Counted from the stretch's first letter, positions 43,538 to 52,222 are shown. The stretch is DNA of 64,000 nt from Granulicella arctica (GCF_025685605.1 NZ_JAGTUT010000001.1:3968001-4032000), one strand, 5' to 3'. Numbers and translations are program-made. The notes: generated by a model from the sequence alone, not told the origin.

Positions 43538-44497
43538 ATGACGAAACTGGCAACGAAGAAGCTCGGCAACTCGGATCTGAACATCACGCGTATAGGCTTC
43601 GGTGCCTGGGCCATCGGCGGCGGCGACTGGTCGTTTGCGTGGGGTCCGCAGGACGACTCTGAATCGGTAAAGGCGATCCAGCGCGCCCTCGAACTGGGAG
43701 TGAATTGGATCGACACGGCTGCCGTCTACGGCCTGGGCCACTCCGAAGAGATCGTCGCGAAGGCCGTTGCAGGAGCTTCGGCAAAGCCCTACATCTTCAC
43801 AAAATGCGGCATGATCTGGAACGACAAGCGCGAGATCGATCGCAGCCTTAAGCAGATCAAACGTGAGGCAGAGGATAGCCTGCGTCGCCTGAAGGTAGAC
43901 GTCATCGACCTCTACCAGATTCACTGGCCTGTTCCCGATGAAGAGGTAGAAGAGGGTTGGACCGCCATGGCTGAGCTGCAGCGCGAGGGCAAGGTGCGCT
44001 GGATTGGCGCATCCAACTTCAGCGTTGCACAGCTGGAACGAGCTTTGAAGATTGCTCCAGTCACCTCATTGCAGCCGCCCTACTCCATGATCAACAGGGC
44101 TGTGGAGGCAGAAATTCTCCCCTTCTGTTTGCAGCACGACATCGGCGTCATCAACTACTCGCCCATGCACTCCGGCCTGCTCACCGGCGCGATGACCAAA
44201 GAACGTGTAGCTAATTTGCCCGCAAACGACTTCCGGAGGAATGCAAAGAACTACCAGGAACCGCAACTCTCCCGCAACCTCGAGTTGGCGGCACTCCTCA
44301 CGACGATTGGCGCAAGGCACAACGTCAACGCTGGCGTCATCGCCATTGCCTGCACACTCAAGAACGCTGCAGTCACCGCGGCAATCGTCGGTGGTCGCAG
44401 CGCTTCCCAGGTCGATGGCGTCATCCCGGCTGCAAGCTTTGAGCTCTCAGACCAGGAGTTCGCCGAGGTGCAGAAATTTCTTGCCGATAACTTCTAG
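43538..44497 (+). CDS. Aldo/keto reductase
   Basis: A 319-residue aldo/keto reductase, a NADPH-dependent TIM barrel. The family start is KLGNSDLNITRIGFGAWAIGGG, with the catalytic tetrad region WIDTAAVYGLGHSEEIV (Asp, Tyr) and IFTKCGM (Lys). LYQIHWPVPDEE supplies the histidine. Later come IGASNFSVAQLERA and the NADPH-binding tail AIVGGRSASQVD. It starts 26 bp after the M29 gene, so its substrate may be an aldehyde or ketone intermediate or product of the pathway. It may also be a detoxifying passenger. Confidence 0.9.
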   Translation: MTKLATKKLGNSDLNITRIGFGAWAIGGGDWSFAWGPQDDSESVKAIQRALELGVNWIDTAAVYGLGHSEEIVAKAVAGASAKPYIFTKCGMIWNDKREIDRSLKQIKREAEDSLRRLKVDVIDLYQIHWPVPDEEVEEGWTAMAELQREGKVRWIGASNFSVAQLERALKIAPVTSLQPPYSMINRAVEAEILPFCLQHDIGVINYSPMHSGLLTGAMTKERVANLPANDFRRNAKNYQEPQLSRNLELAALLTTIGARHNVNAGVIAIACTLKNAAVTAAIVGGRSASQVDGVIPAASFELSDQEFAEVQKFLADNF

Positions 44498-44532
44498 CTC
44501 TTAGCAGGTTCTCGCGATAAACTTACAGGCAC

Positions 44533-45753
44533 ATGCTGGAGCCTTTTCGATCCGACTTTAACTCCCGGTTTACTCCCGAGAAGTACCAGTCGTTGCTCCG
44601 ACGACTCGACAACTCGACGAGATCGACGATCGGCTTCCGTATATGTGAAACACCATGCTTTCTTCCGAAGGCACTTATCGACGAGCTTGGAGCGATCGGT
44701 GCTTCGCTGACGCATCAACTCGTAGGTAATCCGGAGTACATGGCGGCGTCAGCCGGAGCAGTCCCGGATCAGTATCGAGTGCCGAACGAGTCACCTCACC
44801 CGCACTTTATGACAGCGGATTTTGGGCTGACTCACGACGCTAGTGGAGAAATTACCCCGAAGCTCGTCGAGCTGCAAGCGTTCCCCTCAATTTTTGGGTA
44901 CCAAAGTGTTGCATGCGAAGCCTACATAGATACTTATGGGCTCAGCAAAAACTTGGATTGGCTCCAAAGTAGTATCAGCGAAGTGCATTACTGGAACCTT
45001 CTTCGCACCGTTATCCTCGGTCGTCATCAGCCGGAGAATGTCATTCTTGCCGAGATCGAACCTGAAAGCCAGAAGACACTCCCTGATTTTCATGTCTACG
45101 AAGACAAACTCGGCATCGCGACGGTAGACATCGCAACCTTGAAAAAAGAGGGAAGGCGGCTCTTCTACCAGAAGAATCGTAACTCCGGCCCCTGGATTCC
45201 TGTCCATCGAATCTTCAATCGAGCCATCGTCGACGAACTGGTGCGAAAGCACGTACAACTCAACTTCGATTACCGAGATGATCTGGACGTCGAATGGGCC
45301 GGCCATCCGAATTGGTACTTTCGGATCAGCAAATTCTCTCTACCTTTTCTTGACCACCCTTCCGTTCCCAGGACGATCTTTTTGAATGACTGGTTTGATC
45401 GAGGCCCTGCGTCACTGCCTTTAGACCGTAACAACATCATTCTGAAGCCCTTATACTCATTCGCGGGGCGTGGGATACAGTTTGCACCGACGGATGAGGA
45501 TCTTGCCTCAATACCCGTGTCGGAGCGCTCACTTTATCTTCTTCAGGAGCGGATTCGGTTTGACCCCGTGATCGACACGCCTTTTGGGATGACCCAGGCG
45601 GAGATTCGCATCATGTACCTCTGGCCCGATGGTGGCGAGTTGCAGCCGACCATCAATCTTGTCCGAATGGGCCGAGGGCTGATGATGGGGGTTGATCATA
45701 ATAAAGATCAGCAATGGGTCGGAGGTTCCGCTGGACTTTTCCTCGCAACGTGA
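44533..45753 (+). CDS. ATP-grasp-like protein of unknown function
   Basis: A 406-residue protein without a confident family name. The second half has the outline of an ATP-grasp: NNIILKPLYSFAGRGIQF (lysine and glycine-rich loop) near residue 300, LYLLQERIRFDPVI, and an ending RIMYLWPDGGELQPTINLVR. The first half (residues 1-150) contains FRICETPCFLPKALIDEL and KLVELQAFPSIFGYQSVACE. A glutathionylspermidine-synthase-like fold is possible. It closes the six-gene operon, 35 bp after the aldo/keto reductase. If it is a ligase, the operon contains three amide-forming enzymes. No signal peptide. Confidence 0.65.
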   Translation: MLEPFRSDFNSRFTPEKYQSLLRRLDNSTRSTIGFRICETPCFLPKALIDELGAIGASLTHQLVGNPEYMAASAGAVPDQYRVPNESPHPHFMTADFGLTHDASGEITPKLVELQAFPSIFGYQSVACEAYIDTYGLSKNLDWLQSSISEVHYWNLLRTVILGRHQPENVILAEIEPESQKTLPDFHVYEDKLGIATVDIATLKKEGRRLFYQKNRNSGPWIPVHRIFNRAIVDELVRKHVQLNFDYRDDLDVEWAGHPNWYFRISKFSLPFLDHPSVPRTIFLNDWFDRGPASLPLDRNNIILKPLYSFAGRGIQFAPTDEDLASIPVSERSLYLLQERIRFDPVIDTPFGMTQAEIRIMYLWPDGGELQPTINLVRMGRGLMMGVDHNKDQQWVGGSAGLFLAT

Positions 45754-45848
45754 CTATCGTGTCTTTTTAGACAAATATGGCTTATGATTATGTTGACTCA
45801 GATAGACTAAAGTCATCAATCAGCTCCTCCTGATATGAGAGAGAAAGT

Positions 45849-46199
45849 ATGACAGAGTTGAATCAGGTAAACGGAAGCGGATCGGCAAGACCGCTAAGGC
45901 AAAATCCAGTTCGGTCTGCGGTGCGTTTTCCTATGAGACTGCCGCTCACGATTCAGACCGAAATCGGAGTCTTCAGGGCAACCACTGAGAATGTTTCGGC
46001 AAACGGTCTTCTCTTTACGTGTGATCACCTGCCTAAACTAAACTCTGAAATTGAATTTACGATTACGATGCCTGCCGCCATTATGGGGTCGGATAACGAC
46101 GTCTCGATTCACTGCATCGGTCGCATCATTAGACATGAGCAGGATGGTGCAGAAAAAAAGGCTGCTGTTGTCATCGACGAGTATTTCCTAAGGGCGTAA
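45849..46199 (+). CDS. PilZ-domain protein (cyclic-di-GMP receptor)
   Basis: A 116-residue stand-alone PilZ domain. The cyclic-di-GMP-binding RxxxR motif is RFPMR near residue 27, and the (D/N)xSxxG motif is NVSANG near residue 49. The usual beta-barrel follows, to CIGRIIRHEQDG. It probably senses cyclic-di-GMP and acts on a partner. It ends 4 bp before the next gene, an atypical LuxR regulator, suggesting a functional pair linking second messenger and transcription. The start ATG 45849 has GAGAGAAAG just upstream. Confidence 0.88.
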   Translation: MTELNQVNGSGSARPLRQNPVRSAVRFPMRLPLTIQTEIGVFRATTENVSANGLLFTCDHLPKLNSEIEFTITMPAAIMGSDNDVSIHCIGRIIRHEQDGAEKKAAVVIDEYFLRA

Positions 46200-46202
46200 C
46201 AT

Positions 46203-46979
46203 ATGGGCGTTGAAGTTGAGAACGAACAGTTCGGAGAGCGAGCCGAAGAGGCTACCAATCCTGTTGGGATTCGGGTCATTCTGGCCGACTCCCAGGCGAT
46301 CTATCGCGTAGGCATGCGAAAGGTCTTCGCGCTAGAGGATGACATCCGCGTCGTGGCGCAAGCCGAAACGCTGACCAATCTCTATGCCGCGATGCAGCGC
46401 TATCCTACAGATGTCGTTGTACTTGAGGGACAACTGATCGCAGGAACAGCGGATGCTATTCCCGAGCTCGTGCGGCGGTCCCCCGACACGAAGTTGATCG
46501 TGCAGGTCGTTGAGACGGATGAAGCGAACACCGTTGAGCTGTACCGCCGTGGTGTCCGCGGAGTCGTTCCACGCTCCATCACTCCAGATTTGCTGATCAA
46601 ATGTGTTCGGAAGATTGCTGCCGGCGAAACCTGGATCGACAACCAGTCCATTAGCTGGGTAATTGATGCCTATCGTTCTCAGGCATCCACCCTCACCAAC
46701 CCACGTGTGCAGCCGAAGCTCTCCAAAAAGGAGCTAGCGATCATCAGTTGCATCACGCGAGGCATGAGAAACAAAGAAATCGCTTACCAGATCGGCACGA
46801 CCGAACAGGTGATCAAGAACTACCTGCGCAAGGTCTACGATAAGCTCGGCGTCTCCGACCGGCTGGAGCTCGCGCTCTACTGCCTGCATCATCAGCTACT
46901 TAAGAAGTACATGCAGGATACCGAGACAGTTCCCGTCATTCCGGAAGAGCAGATTGCTTCAGCGAGAGCTAAGGTCTAG
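46203..46979 (+). CDS. LuxR/NarL regulator with degenerate receiver domain
   Basis: A 258-residue regulator. Residues 22-140 form a receiver-like domain (IRVILADSQAIYRVGMRKVF). The phospho-acceptor position of DVVVLEGQL is glutamate (E75) instead of aspartate, and the usual conserved lysine near VVPR is arginine. Residues ~170-235 form the LuxR helix-turn-helix (LSKKELAIISCITRGMRNKEI, TTEQVIKNYLRKVYDKLGV). It is therefore probably phosphorylation-independent or locked. Adjacent to the PilZ gene, probably cotranscribed. A hairpin follows the stop. Confidence 0.88.
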   Translation: MGVEVENEQFGERAEEATNPVGIRVILADSQAIYRVGMRKVFALEDDIRVVAQAETLTNLYAAMQRYPTDVVVLEGQLIAGTADAIPELVRRSPDTKLIVQVVETDEANTVELYRRGVRGVVPRSITPDLLIKCVRKIAAGETWIDNQSISWVIDAYRSQASTLTNPRVQPKLSKKELAIISCITRGMRNKEIAYQIGTTEQVIKNYLRKVYDKLGVSDRLELALYCLHHQLLKKYMQDTETVPVIPEEQIASARAKV

Positions 46980-46988
46980 TTTTCAGAT

Positions 46989-47025
46989 CGATGGATCAGG
47001 CCTTGCTACCCGGCCTGATCCATCG
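46989..47025. terminator. Hairpin between convergent LuxR regulator and YceI
   Basis: CGATGGATCAGGCC (46989-47002) pairs perfectly with GGCCTGATCCATCG (47012-47025) across a nine-base loop. It is shared by two convergent genes. T-runs are absent on both sides, so it is a strong hairpin but an atypical terminator. Confidence 0.55.
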
Positions 47026-47032
47026 CTAAATC

Positions 47033-47617
47033 CTACTGCTTGTCAATCTCAACATCGATTGTGAACTTCACTTCATCGCCTAAGGTAGGTGAGGTGTACT
47101 TCTGTCCGAAGTTGAAATCGCTGCGCTTGATCATCCCGCTGGCCGAAAAACCGCTGACAATCTTGCCGCCCATACCCTTCTGCGGTGGCGCAGGTCCATC
47201 CACATCGAGCGTGACGCTCTTCGTGACGCCGCCAAGCGTAAGATCTCCAATCATCTGAAGCTTGTCCCCGTTCTTCGTGATCGACGAAGATTTGAATGTG
47301 ATGGTGGGATTCTTTTCTACATCGAAAAAGTCTGGCGACTTGAGATGTTTGTCACGGGCCTCAGTGCTCGTATTGACGGTAGCAGTAGCGAGCGTGGCCT
47401 CGATCTTGGACTTCGTGATGTCCTTTTCGTCGAGAATCACTGTGCCCTTTGTTCCGCTGATGGAGCCGCGTACCGTGCTGACGCCGAGATGGCGAATCTG
47501 GAAATCGGCCTGGGAGTGAGCAGGGTCAATGGCCCATGTTGAGGTTTGTGCCTTGGCAATTGGTGCAAACATCATCGTTGCGGCGAAGGTGAGAGCCAGT
47601 ACTTGCTTGATCTTCAT
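47033..47617 (-). CDS. YceI-family periplasmic lipid-binding protein
   Basis: A 194-residue YceI-like lipocalin-fold protein. The signal peptide is MKIKQVLALTFAATMMFAPIAKA, followed by TSTWAIDPAHSQADFQIRHLGVSTV, the family start. It continues with GTVILDEKDITKSKIEATL, a KSPDFFDVEKNPTITFKSSS segment and SDFNFGQKY near the end. These proteins bind isoprenoid or quinone-like lipids; some are stress-induced. The gene stands alone between a regulator and phenylalanine hydroxylase. Length is normal. Confidence 0.92.
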   Translation of the reverse strand: MKIKQVLALTFAATMMFAPIAKAQTSTWAIDPAHSQADFQIRHLGVSTVRGSISGTKGTVILDEKDITKSKIEATLATATVNTSTEARDKHLKSPDFFDVEKNPTITFKSSSITKNGDKLQMIGDLTLGGVTKSVTLDVDGPAPPQKGMGGKIVSGFSASGMIKRSDFNFGQKYTSPTLGDEVKFTIDVEIDKQ

Positions 47618-47874
47618 CGTTCATCGTCCTTTTTTTCTGGCGTTCCCAGAGCGGTTCAGCACCTACGGTAACGTTGTAGCGTATTCAGGATCGATACGCC
47701 ATGGTTTCTCATCCCAAAATCGAGTAAGAACAGAGCTGGCCCGGGGCAGGTCTAATGGATGCGCCAGTCTGGACCGTAGACGCAAAATCAGCATCTACGT
47801 CGTCCAGACGAGCGCGATTTCCCAGGTCGCCTGCAAATATCGTAACGTTAGCCAGTGACAAGGATAAAAATAAA

Positions 47875-48639
47875 GTGACGACTAGCGCCTTACCGCTCAT
47901 TAAGCCTGTGAAGCTGAACGCCGCAAAGCCCTTTCTGATCAAGCAGGATTGGACGGAGTACACGCCAGAACAACATTCCGTGTGGGCGGAGCTTGTCACG
48001 CGCCGCATGCCCCAACTTCAGAAGCATGCTTGCCAGGAGTATCTGGACGGCTTCGAGCAGATCGGGCTGCGCGAGGATCAACTGCCTGATCTAGCGGCTG
48101 TCAGCGCTCGTCTGGCTCCGCGAACAGGCTGGCAGTCCGCACCGGTAAGCGGGTTTCTCCCGGCCGACGCCTTCTTCGAGATGTTGGCTGCCCGGATGTT
48201 TCCAACGACGACCTGGCTGCGTTCGCGCGAGTCGATGGAGTACACGCCGGAGCCGGATATCTTCCACGATGTCTTCGGCCATGTTCCCATGCATGCGCAT
48301 CCCGTATTTGCGGACTTCCTGCAACACTACGGCGCCGCTTGTCAGGGCCTGACCGATCCGCGTGACCTTGAGCGGATGGGGCGCCTGTTCTGGTTCACGG
48401 TAGAGTTCGGCGTCATCCGGCAGAATAACGAAATCAAAGTGTATGGAAGCGGTCTCATCAGCTCCCATGGCGAATGTTCTCGCGTGCTCGCTGGTGGATG
48501 CGAGATCAGGGACTTCGAACTTGACGCTGTGTTGAACCAGGAGTTTCAGACGAGCGCCATGCAGCCGGTGCTCTTCGCGGTTGAGTCGTTTGAGCAGATC
48601 TATGAGGCCACGAAGCAGGCCGAAGCTCGCCTGGGCTGA
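47875..48639 (+). CDS. phhA: Phenylalanine-4-hydroxylase
   Basis: A 254-residue monomeric aromatic-amino-acid hydroxylase, converting phenylalanine to tyrosine with tetrahydropterin, iron and oxygen. Iron ligands are the two histidines of the EPDIFHDVFGHVPM segment and the glutamate in FWFTVEFG. GTG 47875 has AAGGAT about nine bases upstream and gives the family length; the frame is open to ATG 47755 without similarity. No pterin-recycling dehydratase is adjacent. Convergent with cobA, with a 3-bp gap. Confidence 0.92.
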   Translation: MTTSALPLIKPVKLNAAKPFLIKQDWTEYTPEQHSVWAELVTRRMPQLQKHACQEYLDGFEQIGLREDQLPDLAAVSARLAPRTGWQSAPVSGFLPADAFFEMLAARMFPTTTWLRSRESMEYTPEPDIFHDVFGHVPMHAHPVFADFLQHYGAACQGLTDPRDLERMGRLFWFTVEFGVIRQNNEIKVYGSGLISSHGECSRVLAGGCEIRDFELDAVLNQEFQTSAMQPVLFAVESFEQIYEATKQAEARLG

Positions 48640-48642
48640 CGA

Positions 48643-49371
48643 TCAGGGCAGCTTGATAGCCCGGCCAATGAGGAGCACAACGGGCGCAGGGCCAATTGCT
48701 GCCACGTGCAGATCACCGAGCGTCGTTGCGCAGACATGCTGAAGCGGCGTGCTCGCTTTGCTGACGGCGACGCAAGGCGTCTCTTGCGGAATACCGGAGG
48801 CGATCAGGTCGGAGGCGAGCGCTCCAAAGTTGCGGCCGGGCATGTAGATGACGAGGGTTGCGTCGTCCGGGAATGCGCCGCTCCAGCTTGGCGAAAGTTC
48901 AACCTTTCCTTCGGCGTGATGCGCAGTGGCTAGGATCAGCTTTGAGGCACTGGCGCGGTCGGTAAGCGGAATTTGCAGGTCGGCTGCAACGGCGAAGGCA
49001 ACCGAGATTCCAGGAACAATTTCCACCGGTATCCCGGCTTCGCGAAGCGCGGCGAGCTCTTCGCCAGCGCGGCCAAAGACGAGCGGATCGCCGGATTTGA
49101 GGCGAAGAACAGAGCGATCGGCCTGCGCATGTTCAAGCATGAGACCGTGAATGCCGGCTTGCGTGATGCGAGGCTGTCCGCAGCGTTTGCCGACAGCGAT
49201 GATCTCGGCGGTGGGGCTCGCGAGGGCGAGAACGTCCTCCGAGACGAGGTCGTCGGGAAGAATCACATCGGCCGTGCGGAGCAGGTCAGCAGCGCGAAGG
49301 GTGAGCAGATCGGGATTACCGGGACCCGCGCCGACGAGGTAAACGTGGCCGGGTTGTGCTCCTGAGTTCAA
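48643..49371 (-). CDS. cobA: Uroporphyrinogen-III C-methyltransferase (SUMT)
   Basis: A 242-residue SAM-dependent methyltransferase. Family marks are HVYLVGAGPGNPDLLTLRAA at the start, RLKSGDPLVFGRAGEEL near residue 90 and a VVPGISVAFA-like segment (EIVPGISVAFAVAADLQIPL). A TLVIYMPGRNFG stretch follows. It makes precorrin-2 from uroporphyrinogen III. The TTG start overlaps the Met8-like gene stop (TTGA), with GAGGAAAAAGC in front. Together they make sirohaem for the nirA and cysI-type enzymes in this window. Confidence 0.94.
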   Translation of the reverse strand: MNSGAQPGHVYLVGAGPGNPDLLTLRAADLLRTADVILPDDLVSEDVLALASPTAEIIAVGKRCGQPRITQAGIHGLMLEHAQADRSVLRLKSGDPLVFGRAGEELAALREAGIPVEIVPGISVAFAVAADLQIPLTDRASASKLILATAHHAEGKVELSPSWSGAFPDDATLVIYMPGRNFGALASDLIASGIPQETPCVAVSKASTPLQHVCATTLGDLHVAAIGPAPVVLLIGRAIKLP

Positions 49372-50012
49372 GCTTTTTCCTCTGTGGGGAGCGGATTCGT
49401 TTTGGCATGCTCCCGAGCGAGCACACGCGATGGGCAGCCGTCATAGCCGCAGACTTCCCGAGCGGCCAGCTGATGGAGGATCAGTTTTCGCTCGTCATTG
49501 AGCGGTTCGGCTTGGGTAACCTCGCGGCGAAGATTACCGAGGTCGTTGAGCCAGTCGCCGGTGTCGAGCGGAAGCTGGACGTTGATCTCCTTGCGCAGGC
49601 GCTGCGCGAAGGCAGGGCTTGCGCCGGCAGTCGAGATGGCAATCTGCAGGTCGCCCCGACGGACGACGGAAGGGAAGTAGAAGTCGCAGAACGGTGGATC
49701 GTCGACCGCGTTGCAGATGATGTTCTTTGCCTGCGCTTCCAGGTAAACGGCGCGGTTGACGGCTGGAACATTGGTCGCGGTGACGACCAGAAAGTAATTA
49801 TGAACGTCGCCCGTCTCAAACTCGCGCTGATGCCACTCGATCTCGCCTGCCTCGGCCATATCGATGATGCGCTGGCTTGCTTGCGGGGCGATGACGGTGA
49901 CCTTTCCGTTGGCCGCTCGAAGCGATTCGATCTTTGATTCGGCCAGGTTTCCTGCGCCAACGACGAGGCAGGGACGCGCGGTCAATTTGAGGAAGATCGG
50001 GAATAGATCCAT
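49368..50012 (-). CDS. Precorrin-2 dehydrogenase / sirohydrochlorin ferrochelatase (Met8-like)
   Basis: A 214-residue bifunctional enzyme like the N-terminal part of CysG and yeast Met8. The NAD-binding start is LVVGAGNLAESKIESLRAAN, with VVTATNVPAVNRAVYLEAQA near residue 75 and FYFPSVVRRGDLQIAISTAG near 112. The active-site aspartate is probably in the NAVDDPPFCDF segment. It completes sirohaem synthesis from precorrin-2. It overlaps cobA by TTGA, so separate genes here replace a fused CysG. The sulfite/nitrite reductase gene lies 247 bp upstream in the same direction. Confidence 0.92.
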   Translation of the reverse strand: MDLFPIFLKLTARPCLVVGAGNLAESKIESLRAANGKVTVIAPQASQRIIDMAEAGEIEWHQREFETGDVHNYFLVVTATNVPAVNRAVYLEAQAKNIICNAVDDPPFCDFYFPSVVRRGDLQIAISTAGASPAFAQRLRKEINVQLPLDTGDWLNDLGNLRREVTQAEPLNDERKLILHQLAAREVCGYDGCPSRVLAREHAKTNPLPTEEKA

Positions 50013-50259
50013 GATGTTTTGATCTTACGAGTTCGAAGAGCACCGCGAAAGCGGACGTAGCTTGATCGTGCGGCCTGCTGAATTGGCCGGCAGATTACCG
50101 ACCTAACTCCCTTGTTCTGAATACTTTTGTCATAAGCCACGCCTTTTGAATACTTCAGCTTGACCCGAGGACCTAAATGTTGCACGCAAAGGGCTTAGCC
50201 GACTTGGCGGAATGGAAATATCGGGCGCAAAAGCAGTAAGCTCTCGCCCCTTAGGCCCA

Positions 50260-51987
50260 TTAGGCGTCGACTGCGTGGCCACCGCCCGCCGGAGCCATGT
50301 CGCGCTCCACCGGGGTGATCGGCTCGCCCGCCAGTTGGGTGCGAAGCGTAGCATCGTCCGTTCGGGCGAAGTAGGCGCGAAGATCCTCTTCCGGAGCGCG
50401 CTGGGCGAGATAGCCGCGCAGCATCCGCTCAATCGCAGCGGGCACGTCCTCGGCAGCAGCACGATAACCGAGGGGGCGTGCTGCGCCGGCGTACTTGCCG
50501 ACGGCTCCGCCCACGCAGAAGTAGAAAGCATCCGTGATGACGCCGTTATGCTTGAGCTTCTTGCCCTCGAGGCCGATGTCGGCGATCCAGTGCTGGCCAC
50601 AGGAGTTGGTGCAGCCAGTGACGTGGAGCTTGATCTGCTGATCGAACCCCGGAAGACGGTCTTCCATCTCGGAGACGAGCCACTTGCTGAATGCCTTCGT
50701 CTCCGCAATGGCGAGCTTACAGAATTCGGTGCCGGTGCACGCGATGGCTCCGCGCCAGAAGGGAGAGACCTCCACGTGGAGGTCGATCTGCTTGAGCGCT
50801 TCGATCAGAGCGATCGTCTTGTCATTAGGAACGTTGACGATGAGGATGTTCTGCATGATCGTGGTCCGGAGTTCGCCAGACCCGTACTCGTCGGCAAGGT
50901 CGGCAAGCTGTTCAAGCTGCTCGCCGGTAAGACGGCCGCGGAGCACGGAGGCTCCAACGGAGGAGAGTCCATCCTGCCGCTGCCGGGTCACGCCGATGTG
51001 GTCACGGTAGATATCGTCCGGGATGATGTCCTGATCGGCCGGGCTGGGGTCCAGCCTGTAGCCGAGCTTCTCTTCAAGTGCGGCGAGGAAGGATTCAGCG
51101 GTCCAGCCATGACGCATGAAGAGATATTTCAGCCGGGCGCGCGTGCGGTTCTCGCGCAACTCCTGCTGCTCCCGGAAGATCTCAGCCGTCGCCGTGGTGA
51201 CGGCGAGAGCCTGGTCCTGCCGGATAAACGCAGGGATCCGGACGGCCATGTGAGGCTCGGTCGAGAGGCCGCCGCCGACGCGGAGGGTGTAGCCGACTTC
51301 GTCGCCACGCTTGATCGCCGTGAGACCAACGTCGTTAATCTCCGGATAGGAGCACCAGAGAGGGCACCCGGTCACGGAGACCTTGAACTTGCGGGGAAGG
51401 TTGTAGAAGGCCGGGTTCGCGGTGAGATGGTGCGCAATCTCGACGGCGAGGGGACTTGCGTCGACGAGTTCGTGTCCGTCGATACCAGCGAGGGGGCAGC
51501 CGGTGACGTTGCGGACGACATCGCCGCAGGCGCCTTTGGGGGAGAGGCCGATCTCGGTGAGCTGGTCGATGACGTCAACAAGCGACTCGATCGTCAGCCA
51601 ATGGAGCTGAATGTTTTGACGGGTGGTGATGTCCGAGAGGTTACGGGCGTGCTTGCGGGTGATGCCGCCGATGACGCGAAGCTGGTGCGAGGTAAGGATG
51701 CCATTCGGCAGTCCGATGCGCATCATGAAATATTCGGTGGCCTTACCCTCGCCGCCTACGCCGCCAGTGGCTCCAATGCCGTCGCCCTGTGTGTAGACAC
51801 CCCACCACTTAAAGTAGAGGCCCGTCCACTCGGGCAATACGGAGTCGCGGCCCTCGCGGGCGAACTGGCGGACCTCGTCCCAGGCATCCCACGGATTCTT
51901 GGCGAGTTTGAGGCGTTCGGAACGCTGGGCCTTGGTTTCCTTGACTACTTTGGCGGGCACTTCCGGGCTGGCGGCTGCTTCAGACAT
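50260..51987 (-). CDS. Sirohaem sulfite/nitrite reductase (CysI/NirA-like)
   Basis: A 575-residue sirohaem-[4Fe-4S] enzyme. Ligands are in CTGTEFC (C417-C423) and CTNSC (C459-C463). The first repeat contains NLSDITTRQNIQLHW and NVTGCPLAGIDGHELVDASP. ATG 51987 begins MSEAAASPEV, with AGGAA nine bases upstream; upstream codons are not family-like. Because the NirA at 26122 already serves nitrite, and this gene lies beside sirohaem genes, sulfite reduction for cysteine synthesis is the better guess. No reductase flavoprotein is adjacent, so the donor may be ferredoxin or the diflavin protein at 24368. A leader terminator precedes it. Confidence 0.85.
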   Translation of the reverse strand: MSEAAASPEVPAKVVKETKAQRSERLKLAKNPWDAWDEVRQFAREGRDSVLPEWTGLYFKWWGVYTQGDGIGATGGVGGEGKATEYFMMRIGLPNGILTSHQLRVIGGITRKHARNLSDITTRQNIQLHWLTIESLVDVIDQLTEIGLSPKGACGDVVRNVTGCPLAGIDGHELVDASPLAVEIAHHLTANPAFYNLPRKFKVSVTGCPLWCSYPEINDVGLTAIKRGDEVGYTLRVGGGLSTEPHMAVRIPAFIRQDQALAVTTATAEIFREQQELRENRTRARLKYLFMRHGWTAESFLAALEEKLGYRLDPSPADQDIIPDDIYRDHIGVTRQRQDGLSSVGASVLRGRLTGEQLEQLADLADEYGSGELRTTIMQNILIVNVPNDKTIALIEALKQIDLHVEVSPFWRGAIACTGTEFCKLAIAETKAFSKWLVSEMEDRLPGFDQQIKLHVTGCTNSCGQHWIADIGLEGKKLKHNGVITDAFYFCVGGAVGKYAGAARPLGYRAAAEDVPAAIERMLRGYLAQRAPEEDLRAYFARTDDATLRTQLAGEPITPVERDMAPAGGGHAVDA

Positions 51988-52025
51988 GGAGCTGGTTCCT
52001 TGAGGTACGGGACTTGAGGAGACAG

Positions 52026-52063
52026 AAAAGCCCACTCGAGAGTGGGCTGCTGGTGGAGTGGGA
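52026..52063 (-). promoter_or_regulatory. Terminator with competing pairing in the cysI-type leader
   Basis: On the minus strand AGCCCACT-CTCG-AGTGGGCT is followed by TTTT (stem 52029-52048, T-run 52026-52029), a strong intrinsic terminator. It ends only about 40 bp before the ATG 51987, leaving little room for another promoter. Upstream, at 52056-52062, a second CCCACTC copy can pair with the same GAGTGGG arm over 7 bp and would break the terminator. This is what an attenuator looks like. The alternative is the 3' terminator of the gene at 52223-53536. Confidence 0.55.
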
Positions 52064-52222
52064 TTCCTGTGGCCGGGGCTTATTGCGTCCGGGCAGAGTC
52101 GCCATACCACTGCAGCGCCGTTGTACGGCAACAGAGACGACAGGGTAGAGCGCGTTCGAGACCAGCAACAATCATCTACTTCAGGCTACGCGGCTGGGTG
52201 AGACCCGTCAAGGAATGGTGGC

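Noticed and set aside
50212-52017. A 601-codon open frame on the plus strand opposite the sulfite/nitrite reductase
   Set aside because: It has no recognisable domain and mirrors the minus-strand gene, a common shadow at high GC.
52049-52222. A SAM, cobalamin or other known riboswitch in the leader of the sulfite/nitrite reductase
   Set aside because: None of the conserved core sequences I know was present; only the terminator and its competitor are supported.
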